A DNA stretch of 64,000 nucleotides. It comes from Lineus longissimus (taxonomy: Eukaryota > Nemertea > Pilidiophora > Heteronemertea > Lineidae). The stretch spans positions 17,530,039 through 17,594,038 of the forward strand of contig NC_088317.1 in assembly GCF_910592395.1 (NCBI RefSeq), written 5' to 3'. The position numbers and the translations under genes are program-made. The notes under the pieces were generated by a model that searched no databases, was not told the DNA's origin, and saw only the letters and a list, made by a program, of their open reading frames with translations. Below, one piece after another: positions 52,301 to 63,555 of this stretch. Within the stretch, counting starts at the first letter, position 1. The number at the start of each line of letters is the position of its first letter.

Positions 52301-55300
52301 ACTTACTTACTAACTTACTTAGCCTGCGTATTAGGCATCCATTCAAGAAAAAAAACGTTCTCAAACATTTCTTTTCGTAACATTTCTTGTATACGTTTCA
52401 GGGTGGTTGGTCCTGCGTACATCCCCAACATTAAGGACATTCAAGGGATTCATGTTTAAAAGGCCTCGTGAATCTCTGATGATTGCGAGATTAACATATA
52501 TGTAAGGTACAGAAGTGGTTGAAATTAGCCACTGCATTTTTCATCTCCAACAATACATACCACCAAGTCCTTCTTGTCCATCATCACCCTTGGTGCCAGG
52601 AACACCATCTGGGCAGAAACCACAATCATCACCCTTGAGGCCGTCCCGCCCGTCCAAACCAGGCAAGCCGCTCCTACCAGGTTCTCCACTCTCTCCAGGC
52701 GGTCCGCGGCCACCAGGATCACCTACTGGGCCGATCTTGTCCTCGCCTTCAACCTCCTCGCCCGGTAATCCAGGGTCACCAGTGTTACCCCTCTGACCGT
52801 CCAGACCTAAAAGAAGGAGAAAAGATGGCTCGCTAAGTCTGAAAAATCAGGATAAGCGAGAAGTTGCTTCGATTTTCTCAAACATGAGAACTGTGACAAA
52901 CAAACATCAGTAATGTGAGTTGATATCTACTGGCAATCATAGAGTAACTGCACAATGTAAACTGACTAATTTCTGTAAATCGAACCCGACGCTGTAAGTA
53001 CGTTGCCCGTATGTATATTGGTAATAACGTTTCCCAATAGGTGGCCAGTGTGGAGCCAATAAAGTCTTCGGTTTGATTCAGTATTGTAATGTTAGAGTCA
53101 CACATTGGCTGCTCAGACCACTTTGTCACGAGATGCCACAGGTACATTTAGTTTGAGAGTTGTATGTAGTTGATGCGGAAACAAATTGATATACACTCAC
53201 CAGATAAACCATCAATGCCGCGACGTCCATCCAAACCAGATGGTCCAACAATATCATCTCCAGCAGCACCCTTCTCTCCGACTCCACCGTCTGGGCCTGG
53301 TCTCCCGGGCAACCCAACTCGGCCTTCCTCCCCTGGGAGTCCAGCGGTGCCCCGCATTCCCTTCATGGAGAAACCACGTGCTCCCTTCTCTCCGTCAAGA
53401 CCGCGGTAACCAGGCTCACCCGGTTCACCTATCAAGCCACTCGAGCCAGGCAGGCCATCGCGTCCTTTCTCACCGGACAGGCCGGGTAGGCCTGGGATAC
53501 CTGGTAAACCTATTGGCCCTGGTTTGCCTTGTTTGCCTGATCCTGGTCCTGGTGGCCCCTGAAAGATTTGAAAATAACGAGAATAACTTTTCAGGGTCGA
53601 ATGTGACAAGCCAAGTTTTTTGCGGGCGTTTTACGGGATCAATTCATGAAAATAAAATTCACGAAAAGATATTTTTCTAATGCAAATAATGAAAGAAATT
53701 GCCTAGCATGCCAAATCTACAATCATGAAAATTCGTTTTTCATGAAAGTTCTGTTCAAATATCGGAGTAACACACATGAGAAGGAAGGTATTTGGCAGTG
53801 AAATTGTTGTAGCTTAATTGTAAATTGTTAGCTACTGATGTCTTTCTAAACTTACCGCATTACCACGTGGCCCCTGGCGACCATCGTAACCAGGGAATCC
53901 CCTCGCTCCTTTTGGGCCCTTCTGTCCAGTGTCACCATCAGAACCAGATGGACCCTTATCACCCTTCGGTCCGAACCTTCCAGGAGGTCCTTGCTTTCCC
54001 CTCTTGCCCTGAAGCAGGAAGTTGACAAATATCAATAAAATATATTGTTGAATCGAAACGCTGTGATGCAGTTTCACATTTCTGCAAATAAAACTTGGCC
54101 TTTGATAAATTATACAAGTCGGTGATGATTATCATGATCCAAATTTTAGATTTCAAAACTTGTCTTGATAAAATAAAATCCATTTTTGGCCACGTCAGAA
54201 AAAGCAATTGAAACTTCGAATTCACTCTGAAATCCACTGGAAATATTAGGCACACAGTTGGGCAATGAGGTTTTTCTTTATCCAGGATCCAATTGAAAAT
54301 CTTTGCTCACAGTTTTTGCAATAAAGCGTGTATGTTTCAATTACTTACCCGTCGTCCCTCCGGTCCAGATTCGCCAGACATACCCTTGTCACCTCGCCTT
54401 CCATCGATGCCCTGAATCAGGAAAACTAACCAATTATATATGGAGTCTGACACCAATAGAATGGCCAAATGGTTTTACTGAGCTTTCAAGCCGATTGACG
54501 CGGCAAATTGCATAAATCACTGGAAATGATAAATGTAAACTTAATTGACAAATAAAATTATTGAGGGTCATGATGGTATAGATTATCTTCACCAGGACTA
54601 TTTCTTGGGCTTTTCGCGCAGAGGTGTGCACTGAGTGGTAGCCCTCTCAGGGGGGGGGATCCGCACCTGCTGACTGGTTGACAGCAACCACCATGACTTA
54701 CATTAACACCAGGCAGGCCAGGCAGACCTTGAATACCCTTGTCTCCTCTGTCTCCGTCTGGGCCTTTTGGGCCTGGTGGGCCTTGGAGGACGTCCTTGGC
54801 TTGTTCTGAGCTGAGGGCACCTGGAGGCCCATCTGGTCCAACTTCACCGGCTTCTCCCTGAATTGGACAAGAAAAACATGATTTGGAATGGAACTAGGCG
54901 AAGGATAATGCTCAAACTGCTCTGACTAAAAGAAGAGATCATTGGACAGATTTTATGCCTGTGACAAAACACAGACAACAGAAAAGTAGGTCGATGTTTT
55001 TTACGTGTTAGATGCTTTAGAGCCAACATTTCAAAGAGAATTACCTCAAAATGATACGGGACGGATCTGGGGTTAAATTGATGTCTTTTACCTTTTCTCC
55101 CTTTGGTCCCTCTAAGTTGTCTCCCATGGTACCCTTGGGTCCAACAGGACCCTCGGGGCCAGGCAGCCCTTCTCTTCCATATACCCCCTGCATTCCCTTC
55201 TCCCCGGAATCTCCTGGCAGACCGTCAAAACCCTGTAGAAAAACAATTAATATCAGGATGAAGTATGTTCAAAAGTGACATGGATTGACGTACATGGGCC

Positions 55301-58300
55301 GAAAAAACCAGCTTTCAGTTTCCAAGGGGATGAAAAAAGTCCAACTATTTTTTTCACTTGTTTTTTTTCTGCTCAAAATGAAGAAACATCATCAGCCCCA
55401 AAAAGTTTTTGACTTTGAAAATTTTTCAAAATTTTGAACTTAAAAAAAAATTCAACCCTGGAAGATGAAAAAATGTCTAAGTCCAAATATTTTTTTCACT
55501 TTTGCCTACAATCCAAGATGGCCACCAAAATCAAAAATGGCTGCCAAATGACCTAAGTGGAGTAGGCAAGTCCAGCATGAGGACCAAATATACCATTGTA
55601 TATCATTATGTAATGCACCAGCAAACAGCTTCAAAATGAGTTTTCTTCACCCTTGATCAGGACATCTCCCTTGTTGTCTTATTCAGAATGAATCAAGCCG
55701 TGACCCTAAATAGGACTTGGTGAAACAATCAGACTTACCGGAAATCCAGGCCGTCCTTTTTCACCACGCTCTCCTTTGAGTCCTACACCCCTACTGACGA
55801 TCTCACCGGGGTCTCCCTTCAGTCCCCTCCTACCATTGCGTCCTTGCGTCCCATCAGGTCCAGGGACACCGGGCAGACCTCGGAGGCCGTCTTGACCTTT
55901 CGTGCCGTTGCAACCATCGAAGCCTTGAGGTCCTTTTGGTCCTTCCAAGCCATCTAAGCCCTATTGAGAAGAAATTGGATACACTTAAGCTCACACCACT
56001 TCATATTGTATCGCTAGTTGAGAATCAGTACTCTCAACTGATCACTGTCAAAGTCATCAGTAACATTCTTCTCTATGCACAATTCAGAAACATTCGGTTC
56101 AAGTGAATGTTCAGTTTTAACAATACCATCAGAAAAAGTCAGTCCTGCTGGAAGCCATATCTCATGCCAACGCTGTTCCTTTAAAATTATAGCATGCACT
56201 TCACCCACTGCGAAAGGGTTAAGGAAAACCACTCCTGTTTCTTTTAAGTTTTTTAGGTTCTCTTGCCATTTTAGGTGGTCGAAAGTATTGTGGAAGGAAC
56301 AGATCACCTTTGAAAAATATTCCGATACTCTAATTGGTATTTTGACGGATTTTCAGGAATAAAAAAGTTAAGATTTACAAAAACCACTCTTAGACACCCA
56401 ATTAAATATTTTATCAATTTCATGAAAACAATTGTGCTCAGTTACGGTGGTCAAGTACTGCTGTGACATACTGTCTGAGTGTAGCCAGGATGTTCTTCAA
56501 CATGGAAGGAAATAACACAGTGACCTTACAACGTCTGCTCATTATGATTAAGATGCACCACTTCCACAGAGCTTCGTTTATTTGGTACGTGGGAAACTCG
56601 AGATTTCATAGTTGGTTACAGAATTTGTCACTAGGGTGAATCAGTATTGCTTGAAAATTATGGATGTCGCAACCTGAAGTTATCTGCTAAAGTGTGATAA
56701 TATGATGGGTACATGGGAATTCGAGATTTCATAGGTTGGTGCCTAAAGATATCACCAGGGGGCATAGGAGATATGTCATGTCAAACTTGTGATATGCAAA
56801 ATATAAGTGATACACTTCCTAATAATCAAAACTATGAAATTCCAGAAAACCGGAACTCATTTGTTAAAGGGAGTTTTAAGATTATTTTCACACCCGTTAT
56901 CCATAATCTCAAACCAAAGTCTAATGTGCCAAAGATTTAAGGATTAAACGCCCTTCACTTAGACCAAGTGGTGCCATGCGTGGTCGTTAAATCATCAGCA
57001 AATATTTGTCCACGCGCAATCTCGAGATAGAGTCAAAAGATAAGAAACACGACTCCCCTTCGCCCAATTTCTGGCCACAACGGGTTATCATATTAACCCA
57101 TTCAGTGCAGAGTGCTCATATGAGCCTGACTTTGCCATCAACCACTTGCTACAGTCCTTCATCACAGTACCTCCCCTTCAGTTGGGTGGTGTATTGTGAT
57201 GATGTCATCACAGTACCTCCTCTTTGGGACTTACCGGAACTCCAGGGACTCCAGTGAAACCTGGCGGACCTTGCTGACCCTGCAAAGATAAATCACCCGT
57301 TAAGTTATAAGATAGAAGACAACTAACTTACTTGGTCCTCCTTGTGCCTGCAGGGCACATAAGGCTTCAATCTTCAGTCCCCACGCTGTCCGGTTGGCAG
57401 TCTGTCTGTGGATGTTTCCCCAGGTCAGACCAAGCTGACTCATCTTCTTTTCTACTGTTCGGCCTCGGCCTCAGACGGCCTCGATTCCTTTTCCCATCAG
57501 CTGTCCGATGGAGTGCTGTCTTCGGGAGTGTGGTTGGGGGCATTCGACACAACTCCAGCGTCAAAAGACAAAGCGGCAAAATTCAAGGCTGCAATCAACT
57601 TGTCAAAACTGCCTTTGAGAGGAGTTACCAAGCTTACAAGTTTGCTACCTCATTGAGGATTGAAATAAAAAAATATCTGTAACATTTGTTTTTGAAGACC
57701 ACCTACCCTGATCCCTTTGTGTCCTCTTCGGCCGTACTCTCCAAGTTTTCCCTTGGGCCCTTGTACGCCATATTGCCCTTCTGGACCTGGGAACCCGGGT
57801 AGACCAGGGGGTCCCTGCAGACCCGTGATACCTTGTACGCCCTAAAAACAAGAAAATACAATATTTTGTTGATCGAAATAGCAAAATAACAACAACATGT
57901 GTCATATCCCATCAACTTTAGATCGGGTTGCAATACTGCTGCAATATTTGATACTGTACTGTAACCCTTCATATTTTTGTGCTCCTTTTTTGCAGTTTCC
58001 CTCTTAGTATGACAGAACTTACCGGTTGTCCCTTATGTCCCTTACAGTCACATCGCTTCGGACCCTTGCATCCTTTACACGCCTGAAAATAGAGACAGGA
58101 ATAAAAGATGTCAACAATATCAAAAAGAGACAAAAATGATGGAATTTATTCCATGAGGGCACTAGCGCAGTCAAGGCGTGTGACAAAAATTACTTTTTCT
58201 CTCTTACTGCCCTGGCTCAAAACTAGATGGTTAATAAGAAGTGGCACGAAATCTGTCTAGGCCTAAACAGGAAACGGGTGACAAATTCGTGGGCGGGCAA

Positions 58301-61060
58301 GAATCTTTGTCCCCGGACTGCTGTCTGTGAGTGCCTTCCTCAAACACGTCAACAAAACATCTTTCTCAGCGATAAGAAAAGTGGAAATACATGTTTAGGC
58401 ACCTTATTGTATGAATGAGCATAGAAATATGGATTTCAAAGGGTCTTTGTTGATTGTCTGGGACATGAGGTGAAATTCGTCCATTAGAGGTGACATCTTG
58501 AACTTTCTGATGCAAAGAGCAAATCTCTGCATAAAAAGCTGTGATTTTTTGGTTGCAAAGTGACATGAGAAACATGAATAGCTATTGCTGAATATCTTAG
58601 CACTGCGGTTCACGTGGAGTGTGGATGGGAAGTTAAAATCTGATGGGTCAGCTATGTCCTTTCAGTATCATGTTAGTGACCAATTTTTCAGTAGCGAAAG
58701 GATTGAATAGACTTATGTATGTTTCTATCGGTGAACTTGGAGCCAAAAATATACCCAGTCCAAGCTGTTGATAACGTGAAATGGTACAACTGGACAATTT
58801 TGGAACTCTCTCAAAACTACACATACAGTTATCAATTAATGAGCTACCTAAGGGTTAATTCCAAGGCACGGTATCCTAAGTGTTCAGTGTTGGGGGTCAA
58901 GATTTCAAGTAGGTTATGCACCTCAGCTGAACACTTATTCAAGTGCAAGACCAGTGGAGACAAGATAGGGAATCATGGGTCAAGTGGACATCAATGCCAC
59001 TGTGATCCGTCCATCCAAAGAAACGAAATATTTCCTAAATTATTACTAACAAATGGTAAATTACGGCATATCGAATATCAAAGACTAATAGGTCTGGACA
59101 CAATTTGTTATGATGACATATTTTGTACTATTCTGATATTGTTACACTTTGAAGATGACCCCTGTCCAATGTTGACAAATAATGTGACATTGTATGTAAA
59201 TATAATAGGCCTAATAATTAGCCTGAACATGCATAAGTGGCACAATGGGGTATACTTTGAATGGACCTTTTATCGGAGAGGTTCTCAAGGGTTCTCAACG
59301 ATCACCCCTTGCCCACGTCTGCCTATAATGTAACATTGTAAAGGCCAGTTACATAGACTAATTGTTATATGCCACTTAAATGATGACATCAAAATTAGTT
59401 TGAAAGTAACAAAAAAAATTACAAAAATATAAAATATCAGGATGTTAATAACTCTAATTTTACTCTTTAGAAGAACATTTTATTCTCCTGGACAAGATTC
59501 ATGAACAGAAAGGGTTAAGTCTGTAAAAGTGCATCGATTAAATCCTGAAAGCTGGGATGCACAAAAGAAGAAGGAAAAAACATCAAAGACAACAATGAAG
59601 TGGTACACATAGGCCTAGGTGAAGGCACCGGTCTTTGCACCATGTCTGGATACAGAAAAAATGACCCACTAACTTTAAATAGGCTAGCAAACCACACAAA
59701 AGAAATTTCTTTGTAATTTCACAGCGAGCATCTTGCCTGACAATTTACCATTTTAAAATTGTAAAATAGACGGCCATTAACATTCTGATGTAGGTTTGGT
59801 TCTCCACGATTTTTATTGAAGTTATTAACACACTCCCTTTAATTATCAGTTTCTCCACCTTGACCCTAAACTTTTGGACTCTACCCGACCCACACTTTTA
59901 GCAGACACCTCTGTTATCCGGACCCCTCTATTGAGGACACTTTCTTAACTGACCTCAACTAGCTCAACTGACCACAAACCCATGATGCCTTTCTTGCTGC
60001 AATTGAATCGGGCCTACAAAGGTCCGCTTTAGAATTCAAAGAGCCACCCAGTACCAGGGGGTAAATATTTAGACACATAGTCACCTGCAGATTCAGTGAC
60101 TTAACAGAATGAAGGCCTACATAGGACAAGGTAAAAGAAGCTTTTTTCAGATAAAAATCTCACAAATTGTATTCCTTGATATTCAAAGACACAATTTCAT
60201 GCAAATAGTGAACTTATATCCGTCACCTCATTTTGATTCTAGAAGTATTTCACAGTTACATAAGAGATGTCACATAGTTTCAATAAGTATAGTAGGTGAC
60301 TATGATAATATCAAACCCAAATCATGTAATGTAAAGAAATTTAATTATTATGATGACAATATGTGCCATAGTCAAATCCCTGATAAAAACTATCTAAAAT
60401 TAACACCCTTGGATAACACACATGATATAAGGATCACATTTCTATTCATATCTGTCTTATCATGTGCCAAGGAATGAATACTGATAAGAAACTACATTCA
60501 CTTGATACCACAGCTTATGATTGTAGTTCTTCTATCCACCAGATGGCGGCGCCACTCACTAGGCCAAGAAACGGAAAAACGCATCGGCTTGGCCTATGCC
60601 CCAGTTGAGATCTTAGTGAATTAGCCCTTATACACGTAAACTATTGAAGAAAGTGTACGTATGATACATGAAATCAGGGTACCAAGAACTGAACTAACTA
60701 ATAGAAACGAGAAAGTGAAGAATAATTTTGTCTGAAGAGGAGATATTCTGTACTTTTCACGAGGCACTTTAGAATTACGCGCAAATCTTGACGAGCTCTT
60801 GTCAAAAGTTACCAGGCGGGTGGTAGCGATTCAATTAGAAAAACCGAGCCAACTTTTCGGTTTCTTGAAAACGGTTTTTAAAACTGTTCTGGGCATGAAG
60901 AAATACACCAAAGAGTAGGAATCTTTAGAGATTCGAAGCAAAAGATCAGAAAATACAAGGTACTCACCGCTCCCTCCGCGCTATCCGCTAAGAAGCCAAA
61001 TAGGACAACCCCGAGAATACACAGAAATAACGGCACTCGCAGGACGGAATTAAACGCCAT
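40036..61060 (-). CDS. COL4A1: Collagen type IV alpha chain, alpha-1 class
   Basis: Basement-membrane network collagen. Coding exons (transcript order): 60968-61060, 58023-58082, 57707-57841, 57235-57279, 55739-55960, 55092-55232, 54702-54857, 54349-54411, 53856-54008, 53201-53558, 52561-52806, 52158-52255, 51543-51743, 50897-51065, 50377-50487, 49613-49824, 49215-49368, 48860-48973, 48346-48606, 47795-47956, 47065-47250, 46319-46452, 45643-46003, 45115-45434, 44572-44707, 44127-44264, 43532-43739, 43137-43249, 42634-42839, then either 42274-42360 or 42119-42205, then 40036-40326. All junction phases agree. The sum is 5,334 nt (1,777 residues), usual for the family. The NC1 end ([20 protein letters not shown]) is closer to vertebrate alpha-1/3/5 than to alpha-2/4/6. 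The symbol denotes class, not strict orthology. Every exon was joined by eye, so a missed in-frame exon is possible. Confidence 0.95.
42119..42205 (-). CDS. COL4A1: Collagen IV NC1 exon 30b (alternative)
   Basis: This 87-nt twin of exon 30a has the same phases (CTAG acceptor, GTAAGG donor). It encodes [16 protein letters not shown] then [13 protein letters not shown]. The cysteine, the HSQT motif and the WIGY motif are kept. There are 10 differences from 30a, including Glu to Lys immediately before the cysteine. No stop or frameshift and intact splice sites mean it is not a decayed copy. The gap to 30a is only 68 nt. Confidence 0.92.
42274..42360 (-). CDS. COL4A1: Collagen IV NC1 exon 30a (alternative)
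   Basis: This 87-nt exon is phase 0 at both ends (CAG acceptor, GTAAGT donor). It encodes 29 residues: [16 protein letters not shown] then [13 protein letters not shown]. It starts the NC1 C-terminal subdomain (about NC1 residues 117-145 in human numbering) and supplies its first cysteine. It joins in frame to exon 29 and to exon 31. The neighbouring exon 30b encodes the same segment with 10 of 29 residues changed, so a transcript should use one or the other. Confidence 0.92.
42634..43249 (-). other. COL4A1: Collagen IV exons 28-29: NC1 N-terminal subdomain
   Basis: Exon 28 encodes [19 protein letters not shown] and the [18 protein letters not shown] motif. Exon 29 encodes [31 protein letters not shown] and [13 protein letters not shown]. 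Together they carry six cysteines at canonical NC1 spacing. Counting back from RCSVC, the methionine used for the sulfilimine cross-link (Met93 of human alpha-1 NC1) is conserved, as is the Arg76-Asn-Asp motif tied to chloride-dependent assembly. Confidence 0.93.
45438..45468. repeat. GATA-type microsatellite
   Basis: An imperfect tetranucleotide run (GATA/GACA/GGTA) directly beside the acceptor of collagen IV exon 24. Confidence 0.8.
47985..48070 (+). mobile_element. tRNA-like SINE head
   Basis: GTCTAATGGTTAAGGCGTTT resembles a tRNA D-arm and A-box. About 40 nt later AGGTTTTAGCC resembles a degraded B-box. It has no intact acceptor stem, so a tRNA-derived SINE or tRNA pseudogene in a collagen IV intron is more likely than a working tRNA. 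Confidence 0.4.
51783..51862. mobile_element. Fragment of the pogo/Tigger-like MITE family
   Basis: ACAGTCGAACCTCTCTATTAAGGACATCC matches one end of the element at 32,457 and lies just upstream (in transcript order) of collagen IV exon 13. The opposite terminal repeat is not recognisable. Confidence 0.55.
55739..58082 (-). other. COL4A1: Collagen IV exons 2-5: 7S domain
   Basis: Exon 2 encodes [20 protein letters not shown] with four cysteines (residues 33, 36, 42 and 44). Exon 5 holds the fifth in [10 protein letters not shown] (residue 128), followed by the conserved GLKGDPGEI. This is the cysteine layout through which four collagen IV protomers cross-link at their N-termini. Exons 3 and 4 are uninterrupted Gly-X-Y. 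All exons here are phase 0 on both sides. Confidence 0.93.
55961..57234 (-). other. Collagen IV intron 4
   Basis: A 1.27-kb intron within the 7S-coding part. No exon-like segment with Gly-X-Y character is visible, and I see no repeat I can name. Confidence 0.5.
58083..60967 (-). other. Collagen IV intron 1 (large)
   Basis: A 2.9-kb first intron between signal-peptide and 7S exons. On the opposite strand it contains two unusually long open frames for AT-rich DNA: 204 codons at 58719-59333 and 122 codons at 60109-60477. Neither resembles a family I know. A degenerate MITE-like stretch (GACACCTCTGTTATCCGG, CCCCTCTATTGAGGACAC) lies at about 59,900-59,941. First introns of collagen genes often carry enhancers, but no specific motif is claimed. 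Confidence 0.6.
58719..59333 (+). other. Unexplained 204-codon open frame
   Basis: An ATG-initiated frame antisense to collagen IV intron 1, with no stop for 204 codons. The product has scattered cysteines and N-glycosylation-type sites (NWT, NYT, NVT) but no signal peptide or motif I recognise. It could be a single-exon gene, a retroelement fragment or chance. Confidence 0.15.
60968..61060 (-). other. COL4A1: Collagen IV exon 1: signal peptide
   Basis: ATG at 61060 (context AAGATGG) opens [19 protein letters not shown], a basic n-region with a strong hydrophobic core, then [11 protein letters not shown] with a likely signal-peptidase site near ADSAEG. It ends phase 0 at a GTGAGT donor. A 2.9-kb intron follows. 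Confidence 0.92.
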
Positions 61061-62161
61061 CTTCACCTAAATCTTTGAAGAAAGTCAAAGATCTATATCT
61101 GTTACAGATTTCAGCGGTCAAGCTAGCGCATTATTCGCCACAAGACCGTTGAAATTGTCCTTTTTCCGCAGCACTGTCTCACGGACGATTTCATAAATCC
61201 ACCATCTTGCTGCTAGCACATGCAACAGTCGATAGCCGACGGTATCTTGAGCGGAAGGATATGACGATATCTGTCACTCAAAAACAATGAAGTTGTTTTC
61301 CACTATAGAAGCGTCCACAATCTTTAGAAAACAATATTTTACAAAAGTGTATTCCGGCAGAGTCACGTTTAAGGGAGAAAGACACCCAAAATGAAGACGT
61401 TTGTTGGAAATATCTACAGAACTATTCCACCCGCGAACTCAGGAAATGCACCCACTCAATTTCATTTACATAAATATCAAGCCCAATCACAGCTTTTCTG
61501 TCAATCAAACTTGGGTTGGCCCGGCGCTCGCAGAATTGAAACGGGATATTTTAAGAATGGACTCTCCCGCTTGATGATAATGGGGGTTTTAGGTTTACTT
61601 TCGAGGGACACCACAATAATTTATTAGCGTTTTCTGATAAGTTATTCCGGCTTTCGGCATTGGCAACTCATTTGAGAACAACTTTTGTTCAAAATGTAAT
61701 CGTCTTTTTGTTTTGATGCACTGGATTTATCGAGTTTGGTCACCTCTAAACCTACTCATACCCCTTTGTGGAATAGACGCACCTGAAGTGGGGTCGTTTG
61801 GCTTCCTCCTGTGGTCCAAATCAGATACAGGAAACTCCGCCCTAATCTAAAAGAAGACCTAACTCCACTTCTGTGTGTAGAGTTCGTAGCTGTGAGTTTG
61901 GAGTCCTCTTCCGATTTCATTGTTTTAAAACTTATGTCGGAACATTAGAAAGCCGTGATTTTGGAGAGAGGAGCAAAACGTAGTGTCGAACGCGCTCCGG
62001 AAAATTTACCGGAGGCAGGAGTTTTAGGGACGAGAAAAAAACGGTGCAAAAATGCCCTGTTTCAGCGAGCGCCTTTTCCCGGCGCCATCGCCTAAACTGG
62101 ATAGTATAAAAATCCCGCTAACTACTATTTCCTCTGGATTCGGCCGCTGGAATTTACAGCA
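61061..62161. promoter_or_regulatory. Divergent promoter region between two genes
   Basis: About 1.1 kb separates the collagen IV start codon (minus) from the first donor-like site of a plus-strand transcript. A TATAAAA box lies at 62105-62111 for the plus side. The minus side has no clear TATA. Head-to-head pairs sharing one promoter are the usual layout of collagen IV genes in animals. Confidence 0.5.
62105..62111 (+). promoter_or_regulatory. TATA box for plus-strand gene
   Basis: TATAAAA, about 55 nt before a strong splice donor (GTAAGA at 62,165). It implies transcription starting near 62,135 and a very short first exon. Confidence 0.5.
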
Positions 62162-62164
62162 ATG

Positions 62165-63108
62165 GTAAGATAATAAAGTTTTCTTCCTCTTCTAGAAATT
62201 CGCAAAGTTTGCCTTGATTTGAATCGTGAGAAAAATTCGTTTTCTTCTCACGCGCGCAAGTGGGCCATGCTGATAATTTCAGCTGTTCAGGCCAAGCCAA
62301 TTTAATTTCGCGCCATTTTCTCAGATGCGCGCTTTTGATTTTTTTTTGATAAATCGATATCTAATGAATTTCTATCTAACTTTAATATTCTTTTGTGTCA
62401 TTACACATCCTTCTGTCTAGTATGTATGTCTTTTTACTCATATTTAGTCTTTTAGCAGTCTTTGATTTCAGACCTAGATTAACCCTCTCATCTGTTGTCA
62501 AGTATGTTCAGCTGTCCCTCTATCATTAGATACATAGGACTACGTGAGGAATACAAAAAGTTTTTGCCAAAAATATGCAGAATCACCAATTCAGCTAATC
62601 CTTGGGCCGGAATCTTGAATGGCTTCCAGCTCCAGAAAGAAGCCCTTTCTCTATTTCTTAGAGGATTCCATATTCCTGAGAATCTTGGATAAGGGGCCAT
62701 TTTCCGGGTCATTGGTTTTGTTGGCTTCTTCCCCAGGCCTTTTCTTGGAAACCACAGGAAGATTATTGGAATCGGAGAGGACTTCTCCGGGATTATAACC
62801 AGAGCTAAGAGTCCCAGGGTCATTGATTTATTCCTATTCTGAGGGGGAACACCCCAGGAAGTAATTTCTCTAATCACAAGAAGGGCTGGCACACAGATGT
62901 TGGGAAAATGGTTCTTCAGAAGTATGCCTCTTTCAATGCTCTGTTCAAACTCTTTGAAATTGGCAGGGGGGGGGGCATCTCAAAAGTTAACATTAATATT
63001 AACTTGACCTCTCTCATCAGGATACCTCTAATCTAAGAAGAGAATTTGTCAGTTCCAAGGATGTCCTTATTAGAGAGGTTCTTCTGCATGCACTTTAGTA
63101 CCATTCTC
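62165..63108 (+). other. Probable intron of the divergent gene
   Basis: Runs from the GTAAGA donor at 62,165 toward the signal-peptide exon. Contains a short MITE-related stretch near 63,000-63,085 (TTATTAGAGAGGTTCTTCTG) and a G run near 62,967. Nothing else recognised. Confidence 0.4.
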
Positions 63109-63204
63109 ATGAGCGTCTTCTTACTTTTCAGGATTTTGTTAGTTTTGGTAGCGTTTGCGACGATTAATGCAGCAGCATCTCAGACTGAAACATCTTCTGG
63201 ATCG
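63109..63204 (+). CDS. Signal-peptide exon of a divergent gene (possible collagen IV partner)
   Basis: ATG at 63109 opens MSVFLLFRILLVLVAFATIN then AAASQTETSSGS, a typical secretory signal, ending phase 0 at the strong donor GTGAGT (63,205). The phase matches exon 1 of the minus-strand collagen gene. An alternative is an acceptor at 63,131 (TTTTCAG), spliced in frame to an open stretch beginning at ATG 62051 and ending at the 62,165 donor. If the TATA box at 62,105 is used, that ATG would be upstream of transcription. Head-to-head placement suggests an alpha-2-class collagen IV, but no collagen sequence is inside the window to prove it. Confidence 0.5.
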
Positions 63205-63449
63205 GTGAGTAAACACAATATAGGGGGCACTGCCTCAGATTAATATTCGATGGCTGTCATCACGTCCTGTATGCAACACACACTTCAGGTTCTACACTTT
63301 GTACCAGTGACAATGTTAGTTTGGTCATCTCAGCAGCAAACTATTCCTTAAAGGGCTATGCCATTCACAGTCATGTTTAACTGGTGTCTCAGGAAAACAC
63401 TCCCAATCCTGGCTTTAAAATACCTTTGGTAGGCCCTACAATGTCTCTT

Positions 63450-63555
63450 AGTGGATATAACTCTACTAAGGACACCCTCTCTATTAAGGATGCTGCATGT
63501 GGTCACAAATTACCTCTGTAATTAGGACACCTCTCAATAAAGAGAGGTTCTACTG
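63450..63555. mobile_element. Pogo/Tigger-like MITE fragment
   Basis: Interior CTCTATTAAGGA-type blocks and an intact right end GAGGTTCTACTG followed by TA match the element at 32457-32652. The left terminal repeat is degraded. Confidence 0.6.

Larger units (their letters stand above)
43532..55232 (-). other. COL4A1: Collagen IV exons 6-27: interrupted triple helix
   Basis: About 1,350 residues of Gly-X-Y with the small interruptions typical of type IV (for example [56 protein letters not shown]). Several RGD tripeptides occur (RGDF, RGDT, RGDL, RGDK). A CGFC pair sits at about residues 537-540 in exon 11. Exon 27 ends the helix and enters NC1 with AGFYMT. Exon phases are mixed, unlike the uniform 54-bp exons of fibrillar collagens. 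Introns hold no further genes that I recognise. Confidence 0.93.

Noticed and set aside
43563-53480. Long plus-strand open frames rich in Pro, Ser and Arg (for example 45699-46022, 52515-52796, 53186-53680)
   Set aside because: They are antisense shadows of collagen Gly-X-Y exons; the GC-rich third positions keep the opposite strand open.
57332-57682. 116-codon plus-strand frame in a collagen IV intron
   Set aside because: No similarity, no splice context, overlaps other open frames on both strands.
61061-61066. Upstream in-frame GTG start for collagen IV (61,066)
   Set aside because: Same reason; the ATG at 61,060 begins a normal signal peptide.
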